Source of the DNA: Deltaproteobacteria bacterium
GTDB taxonomy: Bacteria > Desulfobacterota > Desulfobacteria > Desulfobacterales > Desulfosalsimonadaceae
Length of the DNA: 43,446 bases
Assembly (NCBI GenBank): GCA_013151835.1
Contig: JAADHK010000101.1
Location: 1 to 43,446, forward strand
Reading direction: 5' to 3'
The position numbers were made by a program, and so were the translations under genes. Positions 25,608-33,036 of this stretch are shown here, one piece after another. Within the stretch, counting starts at the first letter, position 1. The number at the start of each line of letters is the position of its first letter. The notes beneath the pieces are model-generated. The model saw nothing but the letters and a program-made list of their open reading frames with translations, was not told where the DNA came from and made no database searches.

Positions 25608-26603
25608 CTACACCCGTGCGCGGATAATGGCGGAATCGTTAGGCCCGGTGAAGGAAAGCCTGTACGCGTCGCTGAAACCGGCCTTATGCAGCATTTCCTT
25701 GATTTGTGTTTCCGTGTAGGCTTGGCCGTCGGGTGTGCCGAGGAGCATATTGAGGGAGAAAAGCGCAGGGAACAGGGGTGCGTCTCCGGAGTCGTCCAGG
25801 ATAAAGTCGTGGATAAAGATTACGCCTCCGGGGTCGAGTGCGCCTGCGACTTTTTTCAGGATTTTCACGCAGGCGTCCGGCCCTTCGCCGTGGAGAATGT
25901 GGGACAGCCATGCCGTATCATAGGGGCCGTTTATGCCGTCCTCCAGATAGTTTCCGGCGACAAAACCTATGCGTCCGGTCATGTTAAATTTTTCGATCGT
26001 GCGCATGGCATAGGGGCGGGTACCTTCAAGGTCGTAGATAGTGGCCGAAAGCCCCGGGTTGGCCATGCAGAAGTAGATGGCATAGGTTCCCGGGCCGCCC
26101 CCAAGATCAAGCAGGTGTTTTTTACCTTTTAAGTCCAATTCCGATGCCAGACGCGGCGCGATCTCGGAGGCCAGGTTGAACATCCCCAAAAGAAAGCTTT
26201 TCCGTTGTGTTTCATCTTCGTACTGGGGCTGTTTGCGGACCGGTTCGCCCGTCTTTACGGACTCGTGCAGCCTTGACCAGGATTGAACGAGAAAATGATG
26301 GTGCATTATCATATGGCCCACATACCGGGGGGAGTCCTTTACGAGAAAATCGGCTGAAAGTCCGGCGTTTTTGTAAATTTTCCCCTTTTTGCTCGTAAGT
26401 CCCATTGCCGCAAGGGCGTTTAAGAGCATTGCCGTGGCTCGGGCATCGGTGTTGATACGCCGGGATATTTCATCGGCCGTGGCCGGCTTTCCGGCCATGG
26501 CGGTAAAGATACCGGTGACAACCCCCGAATGAAGGGCGCATGCCTGCCAGTAGCTCCCGGAAACAGCCAGGAGCGGACCGGGGTTTTTATCTTCTGTTAT
26601 CAT
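25608..26603 (-). CDS. SAM-dependent O-methyltransferase family 2 protein
   Basis: The 331-residue protein has the plant-type/ASMT layout. A winged-helix dimerisation region comes first (PATADEISRRINTDARATAMLLNALAAMG). A SAM domain follows, with LLDLGGGPGTYAIYF near residue 170, and then HILHGEGPDACVKILKKV, where the His could be catalytic. Close relatives include BchU/CrtF and hydroxyneurosporene-type enzymes, but no pigment genes are nearby. It is the last gene of the HTH-MOSC operon (4-bp gap). The acceptor is unknown. Confidence 0.88.
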   Translation of the reverse strand: MITEDKNPGPLLAVSGSYWQACALHSGVVTGIFTAMAGKPATADEISRRINTDARATAMLLNALAAMGLTSKKGKIYKNAGLSADFLVKDSPRYVGHMIMHHHFLVQSWSRLHESVKTGEPVRKQPQYEDETQRKSFLLGMFNLASEIAPRLASELDLKGKKHLLDLGGGPGTYAIYFCMANPGLSATIYDLEGTRPYAMRTIEKFNMTGRIGFVAGNYLEDGINGPYDTAWLSHILHGEGPDACVKILKKVAGALDPGGVIFIHDFILDDSGDAPLFPALFSLNMLLGTPDGQAYTETQIKEMLHKAGFSDAYRLSFTGPNDSAIIRARV

Positions 26604-26607
26604 GAAC

Positions 26608-27075
26608 TCATTCCTGGACTGGGCTGGTCTGTTCAGGCGGGTTGTTGTCCGTGATCAGAAGCGGGTCATCCACGTGTATGGCCCCGCCCATGAGTACCTT
26701 TGCGAACACGCCCGATTTCGGCATAATGCAGTCCCCGGCCCGGTAGTAGATGGCGCAGGGTTTATGGCAGACCTTTCCGATTTGGGTAATCTCAACGAGC
26801 ACTGAATCTCCCATCCGGACACGGGTACCGACGGGGAGAAGCGGCCAGTCCACCCCTGTGGTGGTAATGTTTTCGGCAAAGTCGCCGAATCCCACATCAA
26901 GACCCTGGGCGCGCGCGGTTTCTATTTTTTCAGCCGCAAGAAAGCTGACCTGGCGGTGCCAGTCCCCGGCATGGCCGTCCCCTTTTACGCCGTGGCCGGG
27001 TATCAGTTCGGCCGTGTCCACCGGCTGCTTGGGTGTTCCCTTACTTGTACTGACGTTAATGGATACGATTTTCAT
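26608..27075 (-). CDS. MOSC domain protein
   Basis: The 155-residue protein is a single MOSC domain. The start is VSINVSTSKGTPKQPV, with GHGVKGDGHAGDWHRQVSFL and FGDFAENITTTG in the core. The C-terminal motif has CHKPCAIYYRAGDCIMPKSG, which carries the sulfur-carrying cysteine region. MOSC proteins bind or sulfurate molybdenum cofactor; small stand-alone ones often occur with MoaC/MogA. The GTPKQPV and GDGHAG segments match that small type. It lies 11 bp after the HTH gene. Confidence 0.92.
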   Translation of the reverse strand: MKIVSINVSTSKGTPKQPVDTAELIPGHGVKGDGHAGDWHRQVSFLAAEKIETARAQGLDVGFGDFAENITTTGVDWPLLPVGTRVRMGDSVLVEITQIGKVCHKPCAIYYRAGDCIMPKSGVFAKVLMGGAIHVDDPLLITDNNPPEQTSPVQE

Positions 27076-27086
27076 TTTATGCCTTT

Positions 27087-27515
27087 TTAGGAAGCTGTCG
27101 GCCGTTTTCCACCAGACCAGTCCCCGCTGAGGGAAGCGGTTTTAATATCCGAGGGAAAGGCGCGGCATTTTTTACAGATTTCAATTTTTTCGGCCCAGTT
27201 TTTATGCGGCACGCCGTTGCAGATGTTACCGTTTATAAACCAGCAGAGAAGACCGGCCTTAAATTCCCACGCCGGGCACTTTAACCTGAACTCCGGCGGG
27301 CAGGACAATATCTCCCAGCATGGCTTTAATTTTTCCGCCAGGCCTTCTTTTTGATAAAAGAGAAAGAATGACTGCCGTTCCACGTGAGCCGGGACGTTCC
27401 GCCATCCCTGCTCGTAGCTGCACACGGCCTTTATGGAAACGCCGAGCAGCTCCGCCATCTCTTTTTGGGTCTTGCCCATCCGTTTTCTGAAACTGACGAA
27501 TTCTTCGGCCTTCAA
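27087..27515 (-). CDS. XRE-type HTH regulator with Cys-rich C-terminal domain
   Basis: An N-terminal helix-turn-helix (FRKRMGKTQKEMAELLGVS, then VCSYEQGWRNVP) is joined to a domain with seven Cys: C66, C72, C80, C91, C99, C114 and C117. The CWEILSC, CPAWE and LLCWF segments resemble the two-CW type domain of anaerobe regulators, suggesting metal or Fe-S sensing. The start used is TTG at 27515, four bases after AAGGAGG; the ATG at 27530 would contain that ribosome-binding site. It heads an operon with MOSC and methyltransferase genes and has a long structured leader. A molybdenum- or tungsten-related role is inference from context. Confidence 0.8.
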   Translation of the reverse strand: MKAEEFVSFRKRMGKTQKEMAELLGVSIKAVCSYEQGWRNVPAHVERQSFFLFYQKEGLAEKLKPCWEILSCPPEFRLKCPAWEFKAGLLCWFINGNICNGVPHKNWAEKIEICKKCRAFPSDIKTASLSGDWSGGKRPTAS

Positions 27516-27709
27516 GGGACCTCCTTGCATGTTTTTTTATCTGTTCACATCCTGCAGTTATGTCCTGAAAAGCAGAACCGGCAGGCGAAAGCACTCTGCC
27601 GTTGGCCGGGAGTGAAATTATCCAATTGTCCAGGGAAACATGCTGTAAATACCCGGTTATATACAGGGTATCCGACTCCGGCAGGGACTTGTGGAAAAGA
27701 TATTCTTTG
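27516..27709 (-). ncRNA. Structured 5' leader, possible Moco/Tuco-type riboswitch
   Basis: About 195 nt separate the predicted transcription start from the HTH start codon. On the minus strand an 8-bp stem, GCATGTTT (27636-27643) with AAACATGC (27527-27534), ends next to the AAGGAGG. Inside it, TTCACTCC (27609-27616) pairs with GGATGTGAA (27544-27552). This second stem encloses two adjacent hairpins: CGGCAG/CTGCCG (27596-27601, 27579-27584) and GTTCTG/CAGGAC (27573-27578, 27562-27567). The CTTTCGCCTGCCGG segment recalls the molybdenum-cofactor RNA motif as I remember it. The MOSC gene downstream fits such a ligand. The identity is not proved. Confidence 0.4.
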
Positions 27710-27715
27710 GAAGAT

Positions 27716-27745
27716 AGTATGTTACGTTGTGATATGGAGTGTCAA
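27716..27745 (-). promoter_or_regulatory. Promoter of the HTH-MOSC-methyltransferase operon
   Basis: TTGACA (27740-27745, minus strand), 18-bp spacer, CATACT (27716-27721). It sits only a few bases downstream of the terminator of the upstream lipoprotein gene. It leaves a ~195-nt leader before the HTH start codon. Confidence 0.6.
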
Positions 27746-27748
27746 CCT

Positions 27749-27776
27749 AAAAATGACGGACCCGTAAAAGTCCGTC
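27749..27776 (-). terminator. Terminator of the beta-propeller lipoprotein gene
   Basis: On the minus strand GACGGAC (27776-27770) pairs with GTCCGTC (27761-27755), followed by ATTTTT. The stem also carries the GACGGAC-CGTAAAA theme of the ACGAGTCCGT repeat family, so it may derive from such a repeat. Confidence 0.7.
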
Positions 27777-27808
27777 AACCGGCCGGGCGCGGCAGCGCTG
27801 GCCGGGCT

Positions 27809-29758
27809 TTACGGTATCTCCTCCACGGGCGCGCTTTTGACCTCGTCGGGATCAACGGCAAAAACCGTGTCGCCGATAAAGATTCCACGGGACCAGTACG
27901 GCCATTGCGCCTGGGTCAGGGCGAGGCGTCCCTTGAAGGTAAAGCCGTTATCGCCGGAAGCCGAGTATACATAGAGACCGTCAAAGGTATGGGTTCCCCA
28001 TTCCCAGGGTTGATCCGGCAGGGTCAGATGCTCGTAGAGATTGACGGGGATGGCAAGAAGGCCTTTTTCAGAAAACCAGGTAAAGGCCTTGTGGTCGTAA
28101 AGTGCCTCGGAACCGGTTCCCCGGGCCCCGATGTGCTCGGAAAAAAGGAGTTCGGGCGCCGAGAAATCCGAGATATCGAAGATCGAGAGTTGCAGACCCT
28201 GATACCAGGTAATGCCATCCTCGACCCGGGCGTCCTTGCCCATGGCCAGAAGCAGGTCGTCGCTCATGGGGTGGAGATAGGTGGAATATCCGGGAACGGT
28301 AAGTTCTCCGGCCACCTTCGGGTTTTTGGGGTCGGACAGGTCGAGGGTAAAGAGCGGGTCGACCTTGACAAAGGTTACCAGAAAGCCCCGGGTTCCCATG
28401 AACCGGGCCGCGTACAGGTCTTCGCCGGGTGCGATCCCGTCGAGACGGCCGATGACCGCAAGTTTTGTCCCGTCCGGCTTTAGGCAGAATACGTGATTTT
28501 CCTTGTCCGTATTCCAGTTTGTGCCTGTGGATGTGGCCACCCTGAGCACCCCCTGGTATTCCCCCAGGGAGAACTGGTTGATCACCTCGCCCGGTACCGT
28601 GCCTGAAGCAACCAGCCTGGCCTTTTCTCCGGTCAGGTCGATCATGTGAATATGGGTGACGAAATCCGCTGTGCCGCTTGTGTCGAGCCAGTCGATTGTC
28701 CATGGATAATCGGTGTCCACGAGATAGAGGGACCGGGTGGACGCGTATACCGTGCCGACATCCGCGATAAAACCGATACTTGAAAAATCGGATGACGGAT
28801 CATCCAGGTCCTGGGTTAGAACAGTGACGATCCCCCCGCCGCTGGCGGGGTCCGGCCGGAGGAAATCGGGCGTGGGGACCAGGCGGCCGCTCTTAAGAAC
28901 CGCGTCGGCCGCGCCCGTAACCGTTACCTTCGGCAAAAAGGCGTCAACCGGCATGTCGGCAAGTAACAGCCGGTTTTCGCTGATCACGTTTTCGCGGTTT
29001 TTTTCTGTGCCGTCGTACCAGATGTGGATGGGTGGGAGGACCGGTAAGTATTGCAGAATCACATGAAGCCTTCCTTCGATCCTGCGGGAGCCGGAAAGGC
29101 GCCCGTCGGCCGTGATTTTCTTGATTGTTTCCGGGGCATCCGGATTTGACACATCCACAAAGAGTATGCCGACACGTGCGTTTACCGGTATCCAGTAGGG
29201 GATGCCCACAAAGTCGGCCTTAACACTCGGATCCACCGAATCAGCACCGTTCCAGGGGGTTCCCGCGTTGTTTTCAGGTGTATAGATGATAACCAGAAGG
29301 TGTCCGTAGAGGTAAAGCTCGTCAATATCGCCGTCCACGCTGATCTGCCTGGAGCCGGCCGCATCGTTTGCGTTTGTTTCGATGCCTGGACGGGCAGCCA
29401 CGATTTTCACGTGATTCTTCGATGCGATGTATAAGAAGTCGCCGTCGGTTTTTACCACGTCCCCTTCGTCAACCCCGGCCTCCTGGATGTTTGTAGTTGA
29501 AAAACTCCCCTTTTCCGGCTGGTCGGCGCCGTCGGTGCCGACCCCGTCTTCCGCGCTCGCGTACAGTATATTCGAAGAAGAGGATACGCCCGATGCATAC
29601 TGCTCGACGAAATAGTCGTGAAGCTCGGCATCACTGGTGAAATCCATGCCAACGCTCGGATTGCCGACCTCGGTTCCCCCGGAACAACCTGAAAGCAGGA
29701 ACATGGCGCAGATGAACAGGCCCATGACCGTCTGAAAGCAAAATCTCTTGGAAGTCAT
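27809..29758 (-). CDS. Secreted beta-propeller lipoprotein
   Basis: The 649-residue product has a lipoprotein signal ending LSGC (C25). TEVGNP at 29-34 follows directly, a short motif I associate with a class of surface lipoproteins in this phylum. The rest matches the C-terminal beta-propeller family (PF09826-like): EAGVDEGDVVKTDGDFLYIA near the start of the propeller, then repeated blade strands such as IHMIDLTGEKARLVASG and LRVATSTGTNW. No catalytic motif is visible, so it is probably a surface binding or sensing protein. It starts 2 bp after the TIGR02147-type regulator gene, whose end contains its AAGGAG ribosome-binding site. Confidence 0.88.
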   Translation of the reverse strand: MTSKRFCFQTVMGLFICAMFLLSGCSGGTEVGNPSVGMDFTSDAELHDYFVEQYASGVSSSSNILYASAEDGVGTDGADQPEKGSFSTTNIQEAGVDEGDVVKTDGDFLYIASKNHVKIVAARPGIETNANDAAGSRQISVDGDIDELYLYGHLLVIIYTPENNAGTPWNGADSVDPSVKADFVGIPYWIPVNARVGILFVDVSNPDAPETIKKITADGRLSGSRRIEGRLHVILQYLPVLPPIHIWYDGTEKNRENVISENRLLLADMPVDAFLPKVTVTGAADAVLKSGRLVPTPDFLRPDPASGGGIVTVLTQDLDDPSSDFSSIGFIADVGTVYASTRSLYLVDTDYPWTIDWLDTSGTADFVTHIHMIDLTGEKARLVASGTVPGEVINQFSLGEYQGVLRVATSTGTNWNTDKENHVFCLKPDGTKLAVIGRLDGIAPGEDLYAARFMGTRGFLVTFVKVDPLFTLDLSDPKNPKVAGELTVPGYSTYLHPMSDDLLLAMGKDARVEDGITWYQGLQLSIFDISDFSAPELLFSEHIGARGTGSEALYDHKAFTWFSEKGLLAIPVNLYEHLTLPDQPWEWGTHTFDGLYVYSASGDNGFTFKGRLALTQAQWPYWSRGIFIGDTVFAVDPDEVKSAPVEEIP

Positions 29759-29760
29759 GA

Positions 29761-30603
29761 TTATTCTCCTTTATCGACGCGTGATCTTGTGAGCGGAAAC
29801 ATCTGGACATTTATCTGAACGACCGAATTGCCCGCAGGATCGGATGCGAATTCGGTCAGCAGTTCCTTTCTGAATAGGGCGATCCTGTCTTTTAATTCAA
29901 GAATTCGTCCCTGTGGAATCGACAGGGTAAGACCGCTGATATCTCGGTCGGCGGCTGCAAACCGGTCGATGGATTCCGCCGCAAGAGCCATCATTTTCTT
30001 GTGGAAATTGGCAACAAGGACCGATTCCACCTCCGGGCCGGTTGAAACGATTGTATCGGCCTGTTTCCATGAGCCGGTTCCGTCCTTATTGAGCAGGCCA
30101 AGTTCGGACAGGTCGGACAGGGCTTTTTCAACCTTTGCAACCGGTACGGCCGGGTTGAGCAGGCGGGCGATTTTTTTTGCCGAAACCGGAGAGGAAAGGA
30201 TACTCACGAGTTCCCGGATGGCCGGATAGTACCATTGGGAAAAATAATTGTATGCTGTTTTCGCAAGCTTTTTTATGCTGCCGTTTGTCCCGGTAAGGAG
30301 TAGCTTTTTATAATAATAATCCTTAAGCTCGTGTTCGGATGCCTGATTCATGAAGACAAGATTTTCAAAATAGATACGCTCCGGCTTTTTTAATGAAAAG
30401 CCGCGTGCTACCTTTGCGATGCTCTCGCAGGTCAGGTTGCGTTTCTTTTCGATGACCAGTTTCAAAAAATTGGGTGAGGCAAACCCGGCCCTGGCCGAAA
30501 ACACGCGATAGGAATATCCCTGCTTTGTCGTCTTCCTGTAGTGGAACATGTCATTTAAATACCGGCGGAAATCTAGGTAGTCGAACACCGATGGTCGTTT
30601 CAT
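29761..30603 (-). CDS. TIGR02147 family (DUF4423-type) predicted regulator
   Basis: The 280-residue protein begins MKRPSVFDYLDFRRYL, then YSYRVFSARAGFASPNFLKLV, an HTH-like segment typical of TIGR02147 proteins. A C-terminal region follows (LAAESIDRF, ISGLTLSIPQGRILELKDRI, VVQINVQMFPLTR), corresponding to DUF4423. The family is known as a large paralogue set in Fibrobacter and occurs in Bdellovibrio-like bacteria; its function is not established. The start at 30603 has AAGGGGAAAG upstream; the upstream in-frame ATG at 30687 lacks one. It is coupled to the lipoprotein gene and preceded by clustered palindromes, so an autoregulatory DNA-binding role is inferred. Confidence 0.82.
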   Translation of the reverse strand: MKRPSVFDYLDFRRYLNDMFHYRKTTKQGYSYRVFSARAGFASPNFLKLVIEKKRNLTCESIAKVARGFSLKKPERIYFENLVFMNQASEHELKDYYYKKLLLTGTNGSIKKLAKTAYNYFSQWYYPAIRELVSILSSPVSAKKIARLLNPAVPVAKVEKALSDLSELGLLNKDGTGSWKQADTIVSTGPEVESVLVANFHKKMMALAAESIDRFAAADRDISGLTLSIPQGRILELKDRIALFRKELLTEFASDPAGNSVVQINVQMFPLTRSRVDKGE

Positions 30604-30715
30604 GGCCTTTCCCCTTCCGGTGACAAAAGAGTGAGGAATTGTATTGAACCTGTTTTTATCAATACCGCCTGCCGGGCACACCGGCAAGTGAAAAGGGGAT
30701 TTTTTCGATAAAAAT

Positions 30716-30806
30716 GTATTCTTTTGAATACAAAAAATTTAAAATTATCTTATTATTAAAGCATATTGATAAATATTCAATATATATTTTATTGATATAT
30801 TGAATA
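30716..30806. promoter_or_regulatory. Cluster of palindromes upstream of the TIGR02147 gene
   Basis: GTATTC-TTTT-GAATAC (30716-30731) is a perfect palindrome. TATTCAATATAT (30774-30785) is repeated exactly in inverted orientation at 30795-30806 with a 9-bp spacer. ATATTGA/TCAATAT (30763-30783) overlaps it. All share a GAATA or TTGAATA half-site. The region is very AT-rich, so some symmetry is expected by chance, but a perfect 12-bp repeat is not. It is 110-200 bp upstream of the TIGR02147 start and may be its operator. Confidence 0.55.
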
Positions 30807-30869
30807 CGGTATCGCCGCGTATTTTCCATGCTGACTGCCTCGCGGCCGACATATGGGCCTGCACCGTCC

Positions 30870-30898
30870 TTGTCATACAAAAAAAACTTTGATATTAC
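30870..30898 (+). promoter_or_regulatory. Possible promoter of nifU
   Basis: TTGTCA (30870-30875), 17-bp spacer, TATTAC (30893-30898), about 100 bp before the nifU start. A GC-rich CCCGGA/TCCGGG hairpin lies at 30951-30965 in the predicted leader. No clear IscR box is seen. Confidence 0.45.
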
Positions 30899-30995
30899 GA
30901 CTCGGGTGGTTATTATTAGTTAACCTTTCTTTAACAGCAAAAAGACGGCCCGGATCGTCCGGGAGGTCTCCCTGCAATATAGTCAAGGAGGAACC

Positions 30996-31823
30996 ATGTG
31001 GGAATACACGGACAAGGTAAAAGAACATTTCATTAATCCGAAAAACGTCGGAGAATTACCGGATGCAAACGGCATCGGGGAGGTCGGTTCAATGGCCTGC
31101 GGCGATGCGCTGAAACTCTATATCAAGGTGGATGAAAACGATCGAATCGTTGACGTCAAGTTCCAGACCTTCGGGTGTGCAAGCGCCATCGCGTCTTCCT
31201 CGGCCCTGACGGAGATGATCATGGGAAAGCCGCTTGTTGAGGCTGAAAAAATAACCAACGACGATATCGCGGACTATCTCGGGGGCCTGCCCAAGGAGAA
31301 GATGCACTGCTCGGTTCTCGGCAAGGATGCGCTTAAAAAGGCCATTGAGGATTACAGGGGAGTCGCTGCGGCCGGGCCCGAAGGGGAGATCGTGTGTGAG
31401 TGTTTCGGGGTGACGGACAAACAGATTGAAGAAGCCGTGAGCGAGAACCATTTAAAGACGATTGAGGATGTCACCAATTATATCAAGGCAGGCGGCGGTT
31501 GCGGCAATTGCCATGAAAAAATCCAGGAGATCATCGATACCTTTTACAAAAAACCCGGAGTAATTGTCCCCAAGCCCAGGAAACTTACGAATATCGCAAA
31601 GATAAAGCTCATAGAAGATACTCTTGATCGCGAAATCAAGCCTGCGTTGATGCAGGACGGCGGCAATATAGAGCTGGTCGATATAGACGGCGATGTTGTG
31701 TTTGTAAAGCTTAAAGGGACCTGCGCCACCTGCTCGGCATCCCAGCTTACACTGAAAAATTACGTGGAAATAAAGCTGAGAGAACTGGTTGCACCGGGGC
31801 TCGTGGTCGAGGAGGTGAAATAA
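30996..31823 (+). CDS. nifU: Fe-S cluster assembly scaffold NifU, three-domain form
   Basis: NifU assembles Fe-S clusters from sulfur supplied by NifS. The 275-residue product is complete. The IscU-like domain has C35 (ACGDALKL), C61 (FGCASA) and C105 (HCSVLG). The central ferredoxin-like [2Fe-2S] site has C134, C136, C169 and C172 (CECFG and GGCGNCHE). The C-terminal Nfu domain has CATC at 243-246. No nitrogenase genes are nearby; in many anaerobes this NIF-type pair is the general assembly system. The ribosome-binding site is AAGGAGG. Its stop codon overlaps the nifS start by one base (TAATG). Confidence 0.96.
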   Translation: MWEYTDKVKEHFINPKNVGELPDANGIGEVGSMACGDALKLYIKVDENDRIVDVKFQTFGCASAIASSSALTEMIMGKPLVEAEKITNDDIADYLGGLPKEKMHCSVLGKDALKKAIEDYRGVAAAGPEGEIVCECFGVTDKQIEEAVSENHLKTIEDVTNYIKAGGGCGNCHEKIQEIIDTFYKKPGVIVPKPRKLTNIAKIKLIEDTLDREIKPALMQDGGNIELVDIDGDVVFVKLKGTCATCSASQLTLKNYVEIKLRELVAPGLVVEEVK

Positions 31824-32998
31824 TGGATGTCGTCTACATGGACAACAACGCGACCACGGCCGTGGCTCCGGAGGTAAAGGACGAGATGCTTCCGTTTATG
31901 ACCGAGTATTACGGCAATCCATCGAGCATGCATACCTTTGGAGGCCAGGTGGGACGAAAGATTGTCGAAGCCCGCGAGCGCGTGGCGCAATTGATAAACG
32001 CCGACCCGTCCGAGGTGATTTTTACGAGCTGCGGCACGGAAAGCGACAACACCGCCATCCGTGCGGCCCTTGCCTCTAATCCGGATAAAAAGCATATCAT
32101 CACGACCCGGGTGGAGCATCCGGCCATCAAGAATCTCTGTGAGAACCTTGAAAAAAAGCATTACCACGTCACCTGGGTGCCGGTGGATAAAAAAGGCAAC
32201 CTGGATTGCGATTATCTCTACGACCATCTGACGGATGACACGGCGCTTGTGAGTGTCATGTGGGCCAACAACGAGACCGGCGTGGTCTTTCCCATCGCCG
32301 AAATCTCCAGGCATGCGCGTGAGCGCGGTATCGTGTTTCACACGGACGCGGTCCAGGCCGCCGGAAAGGTTTCTGTGGATGTAAAGGCGGCCGAAGTGGA
32401 CATGCTGTCCATGTCGGGACATAAAATACACGCGCTCAAGGGGGTCGGCGTACTCTATATCCGCAAGGGAACCAAATTTTCCCCGTTTATGATCGGGGGG
32501 CACCAGGAACAGGGCCGCCGGGGCGGAACCGAGAACGTGGCCTCCATCATAGGGCTTGGAAAGGCCGCGCAAATGGCCAAGGCACATCTGGGAGCCGGGA
32601 TGGAGCAGGTTAAATCGCTGCGGGACCGCTTGGAGCAGGGGCTTTTAAAAAGCATTCCAAACACCATATTAAACGGCGACAAACAAAACCGGCTGCCCAA
32701 TACCCTGAACCTGAGCTTCGAATACGTGGAAGGTGAGGCCATCCTCCTGATGATGGATAAGTATTCCATTTGCGCCTCGTCCGGATCAGCCTGCACCTCC
32801 GGGTCTCTTGAGCCGTCGCATGTCCTGCGCGCAATGGGGGTCCCCTTTACTGCGGCCCACGGGTCCATCCGTTTTAGCCTGAGTGTTTACAATACCGAAA
32901 AAGAGGTTGATTTCGTCATTGAAAAGCTTCCCCCCATTATCGCAAAGCTCCGTCAGATGTCGCCTTTCTGGAAGGAAGGGACCTGCCGCGCCCAATAA
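31823..32998 (+). CDS. nifS: Cysteine desulfurase NifS
   Basis: NifS removes sulfur from cysteine as a protein persulfide and passes it to NifU. The 391-residue PLP enzyme has MDNNATT at the start, and a PLP-stacking His in EHPAI. The Schiff-base lysine is K201 (SGHKIHALKG), and the sulfur-carrying cysteine is C324 (SSGSACTSGS). The short active-site loop is the NifS/IscS group I type. It overlaps nifU by one base, giving coupled translation, and is followed 38 bp later by cysE. Confidence 0.96.
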   Translation: MDVVYMDNNATTAVAPEVKDEMLPFMTEYYGNPSSMHTFGGQVGRKIVEARERVAQLINADPSEVIFTSCGTESDNTAIRAALASNPDKKHIITTRVEHPAIKNLCENLEKKHYHVTWVPVDKKGNLDCDYLYDHLTDDTALVSVMWANNETGVVFPIAEISRHARERGIVFHTDAVQAAGKVSVDVKAAEVDMLSMSGHKIHALKGVGVLYIRKGTKFSPFMIGGHQEQGRRGGTENVASIIGLGKAAQMAKAHLGAGMEQVKSLRDRLEQGLLKSIPNTILNGDKQNRLPNTLNLSFEYVEGEAILLMMDKYSICASSGSACTSGSLEPSHVLRAMGVPFTAAHGSIRFSLSVYNTEKEVDFVIEKLPPIIAKLRQMSPFWKEGTCRAQ

Positions 32999-33036
32999 CA
33001 AGGATTTTCGAATATGATTTCACACAGGAGCAGGCC

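Noticed and set aside
27530-27640. Cobalamin or cyclic-di-GMP riboswitch in the HTH leader
   Set aside because: The cobalamin B12 box and the class I c-di-GMP core words are not present; the Moco-type idea fits the visible words and the MOSC gene better.
27602-28483. Long plus-strand open frame opposite the lipoprotein gene
   Set aside because: It lies antisense to the beta-propeller lipoprotein and its leader, has no ribosome-binding site or recognisable domain, and reflects the GC-rich third positions of the real gene.
30659-30880. Minus-strand frame of 73 codons upstream of the TIGR02147 gene
   Set aside because: It is very AT-rich and low-complexity, spans the palindrome cluster and lacks family similarity; it looks like a chance frame in a regulatory region.
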